16,564 bases of DNA from CAYMUB01 sp964393545. Lineage in GTDB: Bacteria > Patescibacteriota > Microgenomatia > Daviesbacterales > UBA10151. Below the pieces are notes generated by a model. It ran no database searches and had not been told where the DNA came from. It was given only the letters and a program-made list of their open reading frames with translations. Location of the stretch: positions 1-16,564 of the forward strand of contig CAYMUB010000004.1 of NCBI GenBank assembly GCA_964393545.1, written 5' to 3'. Shown here piece after piece: positions 1 to 6,310 of this stretch (the stretch's first letter is position 1; each line of letters opens with the position of its first letter). Both the position numbers and the translations under genes were made by a program.

Positions 1-207
1 CAAATGAAAGTAAAAGGTTATCTGATAGATTTTGATTCCTCACTTCTTTCAGAGCTTGCAAGGCGGGGATTTGATCCGGTTCTAGGCGCCAGGCCTTTGA
101 GAAGATTAATTCAAGATACATTGGAGGCTAACCTTTCCAAAATGATTTTAGAAAACAAACTAACCAAAGGCCAACCATTTAAAGCAGGAGTTGAGTTAAT
201 GAGTTAA
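1..207 (+). CDS. Clp-family AAA+ ATPase, C-terminal end (partial)
   Basis: The reading frame is open from base 1 and stops at 205-207, so only about the last 68 residues are present. The stretch LARRGFDPVLGARPLRRLIQ is the hallmark of the small C-terminal subdomain of the second AAA+ module (D2-small) of ClpB/ClpC-type unfoldases, whose GAR-PL-R motif holds the sensor-2 arginine. It is followed by a helical tail and a short strand (PFKAGVELMS). Full-length relatives are 750-900 residues and form hexamers that thread proteins either to ClpP (ClpC) or for disaggregation (ClpB). Which of the two this is cannot be decided from the fragment. The ATG at base 4 is internal, not a start. No clear terminator follows the stop. 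Family call is secure; subtype is open. Confidence 0.85.
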   Translation, partial: QMKVKGYLIDFDSSLLSELARRGFDPVLGARPLRRLIQDTLEANLSKMILENKLTKGQPFKAGVELMS

Positions 208-235
208 TCTGAGGTAGATGTTTAGAGTATAAAAT

Positions 236-265
236 TTTACTGTAAGTCCGAATTCATGCTATAAT
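236..265 (+). promoter_or_regulatory. Promoter of the 278 gene
   Basis: A consensus -10 TATAAT lies at 260-265. A weak -35 (TTTACT, 236-241) sits 18 nt upstream. The box ends 12 nt before the ATG at 278, so the expected transcript has a leader of about 6 nt, too short for a Shine-Dalgarno site. Confidence 0.55.
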
Positions 266-277
266 TCAGAAAGAAAT

Positions 278-742
278 ATGTTTATACCTTTTATCATACC
301 TGTCCAACAATATCCCCAATATATAAAAAAGGAGGATTTAGATTGGTTTATAAAAAAAACTCATAAAGGGGGGCGAATAATTAATATTCTGGTTCCTACA
401 GCGGTAATAGTTGTCCAAGCCATAATGGTTGTTTTTGTATTACCTAAACTAAATGATGTATATGCGACTGCAAATAAGGTTGTTCCAAATTATCCTTTGT
501 ACGTAGTTATTACATCAGTGATAGTGGGCCTAGTACTTATTGCATATAATTCTCAGTCAAACCCTCTTGATGAAAATAAAGTGGAAAAACTAAAACAAGA
601 TAAATCTGACTTAATTAGCCTTAAAGAGCCTCTAATAAATAAAAAGCTTCAAATGATTAATCTAGCTTATATGTTGGTTGCGGTTTTAGCGCTCGTAGCA
701 TCAATAGTACTCCCTATATACGATCTTACTTCTAGTTATTAA
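278..742 (+). CDS. Small three-helix membrane protein, unknown function
   Basis: I do not recognise this 154-residue protein. It has three hydrophobic segments that look like membrane helices, at about residues 34-55, 73-90 and 126-148. Between helices 2 and 3 is a charged, lysine-rich loop (about 92-124). The first 33 residues are amphipathic with several aromatic residues and basic KK pairs, and are probably cytoplasmic. There are no cysteines and no catalytic-looking motif. The start at 278 is supported by the promoter just upstream; no Shine-Dalgarno site is present. It stands alone: 98 nt separate it from the next gene, which has its own promoter. A role in the cell envelope is only a guess from topology. 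Confidence 0.7.
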   Translation: MFIPFIIPVQQYPQYIKKEDLDWFIKKTHKGGRIINILVPTAVIVVQAIMVVFVLPKLNDVYATANKVVPNYPLYVVITSVIVGLVLIAYNSQSNPLDENKVEKLKQDKSDLISLKEPLINKKLQMINLAYMLVAVLALVASIVLPIYDLTSSY

Positions 743-795
743 TACTATTTTAGGAAGATTTAAAGAAGAAGAGTTTCAACAAATCTCTATATTGT

Positions 796-810
796 ATGTC
801 ATCTTGACAT
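796..810. promoter_or_regulatory. Putative toxin-antitoxin operator (perfect 6-3-6 palindrome)
   Basis: ATGTCA-TCT-TGACAT is a perfect inverted repeat with a 3-nt centre. Its right arm lies over the -35 box (TTGACA, 804-809) of the toxin-antitoxin promoter. Phd/YefM antitoxins typically bind palindromes overlapping their own promoter, so this is a plausible autoregulatory operator (inference). Confidence 0.5.
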
Positions 811-832
811 GCATATTTAACCAATGTATTAT
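804..832 (+). promoter_or_regulatory. Promoter of toxin-antitoxin operon
   Basis: TTGACA (804-809), a 17-nt spacer, then TATTAT (827-832): near-consensus sigma70 elements. The -10 ends 8 nt before the ATG at 841, placing the expected transcription start about 1-2 nt ahead of the start codon, so the mRNA should be essentially leaderless. Confidence 0.75.
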
Positions 833-840
833 AGGGGTAT

Positions 841-1116
841 ATGTTTAACACCGTCTCAGCCAGACAGATTCAAAGAGAATATAAAAAGGTTCTTCAAAAA
901 GCAAATCAATCCAAAGAACCCATTATTGTTATGGCTAACAATAAGCCCCTTGGTGCAGTCATTGGCCTTGATCTGTTGGAAAAAATACAATTGGAGTTGA
1001 TAGTAAAACAAGCACTTAACGAGTCAAAATCCGGAAAAACTAAAGTTATTGAAACTCATAAGGAACTGGAGCAAGATCTTAAAGAACTGGAAGGGTATGT
1101 CTTCTCTAAAGATTAA
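841..1116 (+). CDS. Phd/YefM-type antitoxin
   Basis: This 91-residue protein matches the Phd/YefM antitoxin pattern. The N-terminal MFNTVSARQIQREYKKVL is followed by EPIIVMANNKPLGAVIGLD, the usual strand-turn-strand ('-V---N-K--AV----') of the DNA-binding fold (about residues 1-55). A charged, probably disordered C-terminal tail (about 56-91) would wrap the toxin. Family members dimerise, bind their own promoter and neutralise a RelE/ParE-fold toxin; here the toxin gene overlaps the 3' end by 20 nt. The start at 841 is fixed by the promoter ending 8 nt upstream. No Shine-Dalgarno site is needed or seen. Function is inferred from family and arrangement. Confidence 0.85.
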   Translation: MFNTVSARQIQREYKKVLQKANQSKEPIIVMANNKPLGAVIGLDLLEKIQLELIVKQALNESKSGKTKVIETHKELEQDLKELEGYVFSKD

Positions 1117-1381
1117 GTTAGAATATTCCAGTCATTTTTTAAGTGAGCGCAAAAAGTATATAAAAAATAACAGTCAACGCTTAGAAGATTACAAAAAAAC
1201 AGTCACCTTGTTTCTATCAAACCCAACACACCCTAGTTTAAATATAGAGAAATTGAGGAATGCTAAAGGTGTATTCACCATTCGTCTGAATAAAAGCGAC
1301 AGAATATTTTTTATTTGGAAGGAAGAAAAAACAGTACTTTTTGTTGATATTGGCAAGCATGATAAATATAGAAAGTATTAA
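1097..1381 (+). CDS. RelE/ParE-superfamily toxin
   Basis: A 94-residue protein beginning at the ATG at 1097, inside the last codons of the antitoxin (20-nt overlap, a common translational-coupling layout). The frame extends further upstream to an ATG at 1049, but that would overlap the antitoxin by 68 nt and add a basic, non-homologous extension. RelE-fold features are a leading strand (KIKLEYSSHFLSERKKYIK), helices, then RNAKGVFTIRLNKSDRIFFIW and the closing strand VLFVDIGKHDKYRKY. The late arginine and the HDKY end resemble catalytic or ribosome-facing residues of RelE/YafQ-type mRNA interferases. Whether it cleaves mRNA (RelE) or targets gyrase (ParE) cannot be told from sequence; RelE-like seems likelier. 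Confidence 0.8.
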   Translation: MSSLKIKLEYSSHFLSERKKYIKNNSQRLEDYKKTVTLFLSNPTHPSLNIEKLRNAKGVFTIRLNKSDRIFFIWKEEKTVLFVDIGKHDKYRKY

Positions 1382-1402
1382 GTCTCAGAACTTACGTAGG
1401 GG

Positions 1403-1430
1403 TTGATTTATTATCCTAAAATGTTATATT
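1403..1430 (+). promoter_or_regulatory. Promoter of the 1439 gene
   Basis: TTGATT (1403-1408), a 16-nt spacer and TATATT (1425-1430). The -10 ends 8 nt before the ATG at 1439, again predicting a leaderless transcript. Confidence 0.6.
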
Positions 1431-1438
1431 AAACTTAT

Positions 1439-1852
1439 ATGACAGAATCTTTGAAAGAGTCTAAAGTTAGTGCCTGGGTTCTCTTTATAGCTATAATTTT
1501 GTTACTGATTGGTATCTATGGTGGTGTTAGAACCGGAGTTAATTTATTATTCTTCCCAAAATACCCAACCTCAGGAGTTTTGTCTATGAATTTTGTCGGC
1601 TTTCCTGTATATAACCAAAACGAAGAAGACTGTGCCTTTCCTCAAACTTACTTTACTGCTGATGGTAAGACTTCAAGACCAGCCACTCCGGAGGAAAAAG
1701 AACAGGAAAAGATAAATCAACAAAATTGCGTCAGGTCAGCTATTCAAGCTAGAGAAAGCGCTAGGATAAATGATATAAGCCAATCAATTCTCTTTTTATT
1801 CCTGGGAACAGGTCTAATATTTAGCAGAAGGTTTTTTCCAAAACAAGCCTAG
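1439..1852 (+). CDS. Two-helix membrane protein with extracytoplasmic cysteine pair, unknown function
   Basis: Unrecognised 137-residue protein. It has membrane helices at about residues 12-30 and 114-129, with both ends predicted inside (basic C-terminus RRFFPKQA). The central loop of roughly 80 residues would be extracytoplasmic. It contains exactly two cysteines (C65 and C97), which could form a disulphide, and is rich in Glu/Gln/Asn. The start is supported by the promoter 8 nt upstream. It is followed after 22 nt by another small exported protein with its own weak -10 box. No known family is evident and I assign no function. Confidence 0.7.
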   Translation: MTESLKESKVSAWVLFIAIILLLIGIYGGVRTGVNLLFFPKYPTSGVLSMNFVGFPVYNQNEEDCAFPQTYFTADGKTSRPATPEEKEQEKINQQNCVRSAIQARESARINDISQSILFLFLGTGLIFSRRFFPKQA

Positions 1853-1865
1853 TATAGGCTAAAAT
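1835..1865 (+). promoter_or_regulatory. Possible promoter of the 1875 gene
   Basis: TAAAAT at 1860-1865 ends 9 nt before the GTG at 1875. The only -35-like sequence is TTTCCA at 1835-1840, 19 nt upstream, so the element is weak. It lies over the 3' end of the preceding gene. Confidence 0.4.
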
Positions 1866-1874
1866 TCATAGTTA

Positions 1875-2261
1875 GTGTATGATAAATTGATGGGAAGGTG
1901 GATACTAATAATTTTATCCTTGTTAATTTTTTTGCCACAGGCAGTCTTTGCAAGTACTTCACTTGATCAGATAAATCAAAAAGTATGTAACAGGTTTGAG
2001 GAGGATGTTAGTAGACTAGCTGCTATCATGGAAGAGAAGAGAAATAGGTTGGGGATCAAAGAAACCAGGGTGGCTTTTGGCGGAGTGGATACTCCAATAA
2101 AGTCTGCTGATTATGCTATAACCTATGCGGCTGAAGCCATAGCCTTTCAAAAAGCTCAGAAATTTTCCTCAAACAGTCAGTTAAAATATAGCCTGGAAGG
2201 GTTAAGAAGTAAAATATTAAAAGCCAAAAGTGATGTGGGAAAGGCCTTAAATGAAAAGTAA
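1875..2261 (+). CDS. Small secreted protein, unknown function
   Basis: A 128-residue protein with a signal peptide: basic start, hydrophobic core at about residues 9-20 and a likely signal peptidase I site after VFA (residue 26). The mature part is mostly helical and has the segment KVCNRFEEDVSRLAAIMEEK, then RLGIKETRVAFGGVDTPIKSADYAITYAAEAIAFQKAQ. From memory, similar cysteine-led secreted proteins occur in other Patescibacteria, without a known role. The start is uncertain: the GTG at 1875 fits the -10 box 9 nt upstream, while the ATG at 1890 would give a neater signal peptide. The single cysteine (C38) lies well beyond the cleavage site, so it is not a lipobox. Confidence 0.7.
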   Translation: MYDKLMGRWILIILSLLIFLPQAVFASTSLDQINQKVCNRFEEDVSRLAAIMEEKRNRLGIKETRVAFGGVDTPIKSADYAITYAAEAIAFQKAQKFSSNSQLKYSLEGLRSKILKAKSDVGKALNEK

Positions 2262-2493
2262 GTGGATTGTTTTAATTATTATTGTGGTAGCAATTGTTAT
2301 ATTTTTTACCCAAAGGCAAGGAGTTGGTAAATTGGTTTCTCCAAACTTAAGTCAGACTTCAAAACAGACTATTGAGGAAGTACCAAATGCCACTCCAAAT
2401 GCTCCTAAAAGCTATAATTTTGATTCATCCTCTGATTTAAAAAAAGAACTGGATAGCATTAATCCTCAGATTTTAGACAGTGATTTTGAGTGA
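2251..2493 (+). CDS. Small single-helix membrane-anchored protein, unknown function
   Basis: An 80-residue protein whose start overlaps the end of the preceding secreted-protein gene by 11 nt, implying translational coupling and a shared job. Residues 5-20 are a strongly hydrophobic N-terminal anchor. The rest is a short, Ser/Thr/Asn/Pro-rich, acidic extracytoplasmic tail that looks disordered (for example EEVPNATPNAPKSYNF) and ends in a charged helix. No known family. Because of its small size it could be dismissed as noise, but the clean membrane anchor and the overlap with its neighbour argue for a real gene. Confidence 0.65.
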   Translation: MKSKWIVLIIIVVAIVIFFTQRQGVGKLVSPNLSQTSKQTIEEVPNATPNAPKSYNFDSSSDLKKELDSINPQILDSDFE

Positions 2494-2527
2494 GTTACTT
2501 GACAGTACAGGTACAATTACTCCAAAG

Positions 2528-2533
2528 TATTAT
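2528..2533 (+). promoter_or_regulatory. Possible -10 box of topA
   Basis: TATTAT at 2528-2533 ends 5 nt before the topA ATG (2539). No good -35 lies 16-18 nt upstream. A TTGACA at 2499-2504 is 23 nt away, too far for a standard promoter. Weak call, consistent with the leaderless pattern elsewhere. Confidence 0.4.
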
Positions 2534-2538
2534 TAAAT

Positions 2539-4494
2539 ATGAACAGTCTTGTAATAGTGGAAAGTCCTACTAAGGCCCGCACCCTTCAAAAATTTTTAGG
2601 CGATAAATATCGAATTGAAGCCTCAATGGGCCATATTAGAGATTTACCCAAATCTGAATTGGGGGTAGATGTTGAGCATAATTTTGAGCCTCAATATGTA
2701 ATCCCCCGGGACAAAAGGAAAAGAGTTAATGAATTAAAAAAAATGGCAGAAAATTCAAAAACTCTCTATTTAGCCACCGACCCTGATAGAGAAGGTGAAG
2801 CAATTGCCTGGCACATCTCAGAACTACTTTCTAAAGTAGATGTTAAAAGAGTGGTTTTCCACGAAATTACTGAGGAAGCAATCAAGAAAGCCTTTAACGA
2901 ACCAAGAGAACTGGATTTGAAATTAGTTGATGCTCAGCAAGCCAGAAGAGTTTTGGATAGGCTGGTGGGCTATAAATTATCTCCGTTGCTTTGGGTAAAG
3001 GTAAAAAAAGGCTCATCAGCCGGAAGGGTTCAATCTGTGGCTTTAAGGTTAATTATTGAGCGAGAAAGGGAGGTTCAAGCTTTTAAGGTAGATGAGTACT
3101 GGTCAATTGAGGCAGAACTTGAGGCAGGAGAAGCTAAGTTTTTAGCAAACCTTATCGAAAAGATGGACAATAAATTAGAAGTTAAAAATAAAGAAGAGGC
3201 AGATACTCATGTTAAAAACTTAGAAAAAGCCGCATACATCATAGAAAAAATTAATCAAAAAGAAGTCAGAAGATTCCCTTATCCTCCATTTATTACCTCC
3301 ACCCTACAACAAACTTCAGCTAACAGATTAGGCATGTCAGCTAAGAAGACCATGATGATTGCTCAAGCTCTATATGAGCATGGACTGATTACTTATATGA
3401 GAACAGATTCTGTTAATTTATCTACTCTAGCAATTGGACAGGTGCGAGCATATATTGAAAATTTTATTGGTAAGCCTTATTTGCCCATCAGCCCTAGAAT
3501 ATTTAAATCCAAATCAAAAAATGCTCAAGAGGCTCATGAGGCAATAAGAGTAACAGATGTAAGGGTAAAGGGGGAAGGGTTAAGGGAAAAGGGTGGACTG
3601 AATAGAGATCATGTAAGGCTTTATGATTTGATTTGGAAAAGGTTTGTAGCTTGTCAGATGAGTGAAGCCATTATGGAACAGACAGCAATTGATATTAAAG
3701 CAGATGATTACCTGTTAAGAGCAAATGGTTCAGTGGTTAAATTTGAAGGATGGCTAAAACTTTATGGGAAAGATGCAGAAGAAAAAGATGAAAAGAATCA
3801 ATTATTGCCAAAACTTTCTGAAAATCAGCCTCTTAACTTAGTTCAGCTTTTACCTGCCCAGCATTTTACAGAACCTCCTCCCAGGTATAATGAGGCATCT
3901 TTAATTAAGAAACTGGAAGAACTAGGGATTGGCCGTCCTTCAACTTATGCTCCAATTTTATCAACTATTCAAGACAGATTTTATGTAGAAAGAATTGAGA
4001 GAAAATTTATTCCTACACAACTTGGGTTTGCTGTGAATGATTTTATAGTGCAATATTTTCCTAATATTGTAGATTACTCTTTCACAGCTCAAATGGAGGA
4101 TGAGCTTGATGAAATCGCAAGAGGAGAAAGAGAGTGGAAACCAACTATAGCTCAGTTCTATCAGCCTTTTGAAAAAAAATTAGAGGAGACTGAAAAAACA
4201 GCCCAAAGAGTAAAAATGGAGGTGGAGTATGCTCACAAAAAATGTCCTGAGTGTGGAAAAGAGCTGATAGTTAGAATTGGCAAGTTTGGAAAATTCTTTG
4301 CCTGTTCTGGATTTCCTGAGTGTAAACATACTGAAAGTATAGAAGAAAAGGTTAATGCTATTTGTTCTGATGATGGAGGTGAGATTGTAGTGAGAAAAAC
4401 AAGAAGAGGTAAAACTTTTTATGGCTGTAAAAACTGGCCAGTATGTAAATTTGCCAGCTGGACCAAGCCCAAGTCGGATAATCCAGCAAAATGA
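2539..4494 (+). CDS. topA: DNA topoisomerase I (type IA)
   Basis: TopA relaxes negative supercoils by transient single-strand cleavage. This 651-residue protein has the complete catalytic core. The Toprim domain opens with SLVIVESPTKA (metal-binding E8) and carries DPDREGE at 81-87. The active-site tyrosine is Y286 in ITYMRTDS, with R288 beside it. Conserved IGRPSTYAPIL is near 464-474. The C-terminus carries a four-cysteine zinc ribbon (C569, C572, C589, C595) and a second, degenerate one (C609, C630, C636; the expected second cysteine is replaced within CSDDGG). It is shorter than the 865-residue E. coli enzyme, mainly through fewer C-terminal zinc modules, which is common outside Proteobacteria. 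Residues 341-353 are encoded by a G-tract-rich segment. pyrG follows after 90 nt. Confidence 0.97.
   Translation: MNSLVIVESPTKARTLQKFLGDKYRIEASMGHIRDLPKSELGVDVEHNFEPQYVIPRDKRKRVNELKKMAENSKTLYLATDPDREGEAIAWHISELLSKVDVKRVVFHEITEEAIKKAFNEPRELDLKLVDAQQARRVLDRLVGYKLSPLLWVKVKKGSSAGRVQSVALRLIIEREREVQAFKVDEYWSIEAELEAGEAKFLANLIEKMDNKLEVKNKEEADTHVKNLEKAAYIIEKINQKEVRRFPYPPFITSTLQQTSANRLGMSAKKTMMIAQALYEHGLITYMRTDSVNLSTLAIGQVRAYIENFIGKPYLPISPRIFKSKSKNAQEAHEAIRVTDVRVKGEGLREKGGLNRDHVRLYDLIWKRFVACQMSEAIMEQTAIDIKADDYLLRANGSVVKFEGWLKLYGKDAEEKDEKNQLLPKLSENQPLNLVQLLPAQHFTEPPPRYNEASLIKKLEELGIGRPSTYAPILSTIQDRFYVERIERKFIPTQLGFAVNDFIVQYFPNIVDYSFTAQMEDELDEIARGEREWKPTIAQFYQPFEKKLEETEKTAQRVKMEVEYAHKKCPECGKELIVRIGKFGKFFACSGFPECKHTESIEEKVNAICSDDGGEIVVRKTRRGKTFYGCKNWPVCKFASWTKPKSDNPAK
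3563..3593 (+). other. G-quadruplex motif inside topA
   Basis: Five G-tracts of at least three G (3563-3565, 3570-3574, 3577-3579, 3584-3586, 3591-3593) are separated by A/T-only loops of 4, 2, 4 and 4 nt. This satisfies the usual G3+N1-7 rule on the coding strand (and mRNA). It encodes TopA residues of about 342-352 (VKGEGLREKGG), a position where I expect length variation in the family. Confidence 0.7.
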
Positions 4495-4497
4495 TAC

Positions 4498-4527
4498 TTG
4501 CAATAAGGTGCCTATTTTTGGTATTAT
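4498..4527 (+). promoter_or_regulatory. Possible pyrG promoter
   Basis: TTGCAA (4498-4503), an 18-nt spacer and TATTAT (4522-4527). It would start transcription near 4534 and leave a leader of about 50 nt before pyrG. That makes pyrG the only unit-leading gene here without a near-zero leader, although it could also be read from topA. Confidence 0.35.
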
Positions 4528-4542
4528 TATGAGGGCCTCAAA

Positions 4543-4564
4543 ATCCTTCGACTTCGCTCAGGAT
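4543..4564. repeat. Imperfect palindrome of REP-like type
   Basis: The segment has matched outer arms ATCCT / AGGAT around CGACTTCGCTC. Near-identical 'CCTTCGAC...GCTCAGG' palindromes are, from memory, widespread multicopy intergenic elements in many environmental bacterial genomes. Only one copy is in this window, so repeat status is inferred. A separate small dyad (TGAGG-G-CCTCA, 4530-4540) lies just upstream. Confidence 0.45.
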
Positions 4565-4584
4565 AAGTTTCCCCCAAAATAAAA

Positions 4585-6219
4585 ATGAAATATATATTTG
4601 TTAGTGGTGGTGTAATTTCAGGTATTGGGAAAGGCACAACTGCTGCCTCAATTGCTTTCCTTTTAAAATCTGCAGGATATAAAATTGCCCCTATTAAATT
4701 TGAAAACTATCTAAATTTAGATGCCGGAACAATAAATCCAATTGAACATGGTGATCCTTTTCTTTGTGAAGACGGGACTGAGGCTGATATGGACATTGGA
4801 ACTTATGAAAAGTTTTTAAATGAAGACATGGGCAAAGATAGTTTTGTGACCATGGGTAAAATTTATCAGACAGTAATAGATAGGGAAAGAAGATTTGAAT
4901 ATAACGGTGAAGATGTGGAAGCAATTCCTCATTTAACCAATGAAATCACTGACCGGATTAACAATGCCGGCAGAAATAAAAAAGCAGATATTGTGATTAT
5001 TGAACTGGGTGGAACAGCAGGAGAATATCAGAATGTTTTCTACTATGAAGCCTCCAGGATTATGACTTTGAAAAATCCAGGCGATGTTGTACATATTCAT
5101 GTTTCTTATGTTCCAACACCTGCTCATTTGGGTGAACCTAAAACTAAACCAACTCAACTCTCTGTGAGGACTTTAAACTCTTTAGGAATTCAACCTGATT
5201 TTGTGATCACCCGCAGCGAAAAATACTTAGATCAAAGAAGAAGAGAAAGGTTTGCCCTGTTTTGTAATATGAGGCCAGAAGATATTATCTCCAACCCAGA
5301 TTTAGAGTCAGTTTATGAAATTCCTTTAGTTTTACACAAACAAGGATTAGAGGAAAAAATCTTACAAAAATTAGGACTAAAGTTAAGAAAGCCTGACTTG
5401 AAAGATTGGGAAAAATTAGTTGAAACAATTAAAGCTAAAAAAGACAAAGAAGTGGAGATTGCCATAATTGGTAAGTATTTTGGTACTGGAGATTATCAAT
5501 TAAAAGATTCTTACGCAGCTTTATTTGATGCGCTTGATCATGCAGCTTTTCAAGTTGGAGTAGAGATTAAAACTAAGTGGATAGATGCAGAAAAAGTGGA
5601 GAAAGAGGGAGTGGGAATGATTGGAAATCCAGATGGGATAATTGTGCCAATTGGCTGGGGGCAAAGAGGATCTGAAGGGATGATTGCAGCGGCATCTTAT
5701 GCAAGAGAGAAGGAAATTCCTTATTTGGGTCTTTGTTATGGAATGCAGCTGGCAGTTGTTGCATATGCCAGGGATGTATTAGGTTGGAAAGATGCAGATA
5801 CTACTGAAAATAATAAAAATACTAAACATCCAGTTATCCATTTGATGCCTAAGCAACAAGAGTTTATGGAAAAAAGAGCTTATGGAGGAACTATGAGGCT
5901 TGGAACTTGGGATGCCATGGTTAAAAAAGGTACCAGGGCTTTTGATATTTATCAAACCCAACACACTTCAGAAAGGCACAGACACAGATATGAATTTAAC
6001 AATAAATTTGCCAAAGATTTTGAAAGCAAGGGCTTGGTGATTTCTGCGAGGTCAGTTGTTGAGAATTTGGTGGAGATAATTGAATTACCTAAAGAGTCTC
6101 ACCCCTTTTACATGGGGACTCAAGGTCATCCTGAATATAAATCAAGACCCCTTTCTCCTCACCCAATATTCTTAGCCTTTATCCAAGCTGCTTCAAAACT
6201 TAATTTATCCCCTTCTTGA
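4585..6219 (+). CDS. pyrG: CTP synthase
   Basis: Makes CTP from UTP, ATP and glutamine. At 544 residues it matches the family length and aligns almost without gaps to E. coli numbering. The synthetase domain (about 1-270) has the P-loop SGIGKGTT, metal ligands D70 and E140, and GEPKTKPTQLSVR. The glutamine amidotransferase domain (about 290-540) has the nucleophile C384 in GLCYGMQ and the H515/E517 pair in GHPEY. Departures from the usual sequence are KFENYLNLDAG in place of KLDPYINVDPG, GEYQN in place of GDIES at 146-150 (a region tied to CTP feedback), and VPIGWGQRG in place of VPGGFGYRG at the oxyanion-hole loop. No Shine-Dalgarno site is evident. A strong terminator follows 38 nt after the stop. 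Confidence 0.96.
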   Translation: MKYIFVSGGVISGIGKGTTAASIAFLLKSAGYKIAPIKFENYLNLDAGTINPIEHGDPFLCEDGTEADMDIGTYEKFLNEDMGKDSFVTMGKIYQTVIDRERRFEYNGEDVEAIPHLTNEITDRINNAGRNKKADIVIIELGGTAGEYQNVFYYEASRIMTLKNPGDVVHIHVSYVPTPAHLGEPKTKPTQLSVRTLNSLGIQPDFVITRSEKYLDQRRRERFALFCNMRPEDIISNPDLESVYEIPLVLHKQGLEEKILQKLGLKLRKPDLKDWEKLVETIKAKKDKEVEIAIIGKYFGTGDYQLKDSYAALFDALDHAAFQVGVEIKTKWIDAEKVEKEGVGMIGNPDGIIVPIGWGQRGSEGMIAAASYAREKEIPYLGLCYGMQLAVVAYARDVLGWKDADTTENNKNTKHPVIHLMPKQQEFMEKRAYGGTMRLGTWDAMVKKGTRAFDIYQTQHTSERHRHRYEFNNKFAKDFESKGLVISARSVVENLVEIIELPKESHPFYMGTQGHPEYKSRPLSPHPIFLAFIQAASKLNLSPS

Positions 6220-6257
6220 ATTATTAGTTGGAGTATGGTATAAATTATCTATAAACG

Positions 6258-6296
6258 CCTCAGCTAGTACCGCAAGGTCCGCTGAGGTTTTTATTT
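6258..6296 (+). terminator. Intrinsic terminator after pyrG
   Basis: CCTCAGC (6258-6264) pairs with GCTGAGG (6281-6287). Inside the 16-nt loop a second small stem, ACC/GGT, closes a GCAA (GNRA-type) tetraloop (6269-6278). The hairpin is followed directly by TTTTTATTT. The T-tract runs into the promoter of the next gene. Confidence 0.75.
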
Positions 6297-6304
6297 GATA
6301 TAAT
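6296..6304 (+). promoter_or_regulatory. Extended -10 promoter of NYN-tmk operon
   Basis: TGATATAAT combines a consensus TATAAT (6299-6304) with an upstream TGn extension, which can replace a -35 box; none is seen. It ends 6 nt before the ATG at 6311, so transcription should begin at the start codon itself. Confidence 0.65.
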
Positions 6305-6310
6305 TTACTC

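Noticed and set aside
1049..1096. Upstream ATG giving a 110-residue toxin
   Set aside because: It would overlap the antitoxin by 68 nt and adds a basic stretch without resemblance to RelE; the ATG at 1097 gives the normal length and overlap.
2499..2504. TTGACA as the topA -35
   Set aside because: 23 nt from the only good -10 (2528-2533), outside workable spacing; no -10 lies at 16-18 nt.
4180..4503. Reverse-strand open frame of 107 codons at the topA end
   Set aside because: Shadow of the zinc-ribbon coding region; Phe/Ser/Leu-rich translation typical of antisense to Lys/Glu-rich code.
4492..6219. TGA recoding (genetic code 25) expected in some CPR lineages
   Set aside because: TGA ends topA, pyrG and dcd at the proper protein ends, so the standard code is used.
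6258..6287. Small self-cleaving ribozyme or riboswitch before the NYN gene
   Set aside because: The nested hairpin with GCAA loop is explained by the T-tract directly after it (terminator), and no hammerhead or twister core bases are visible.
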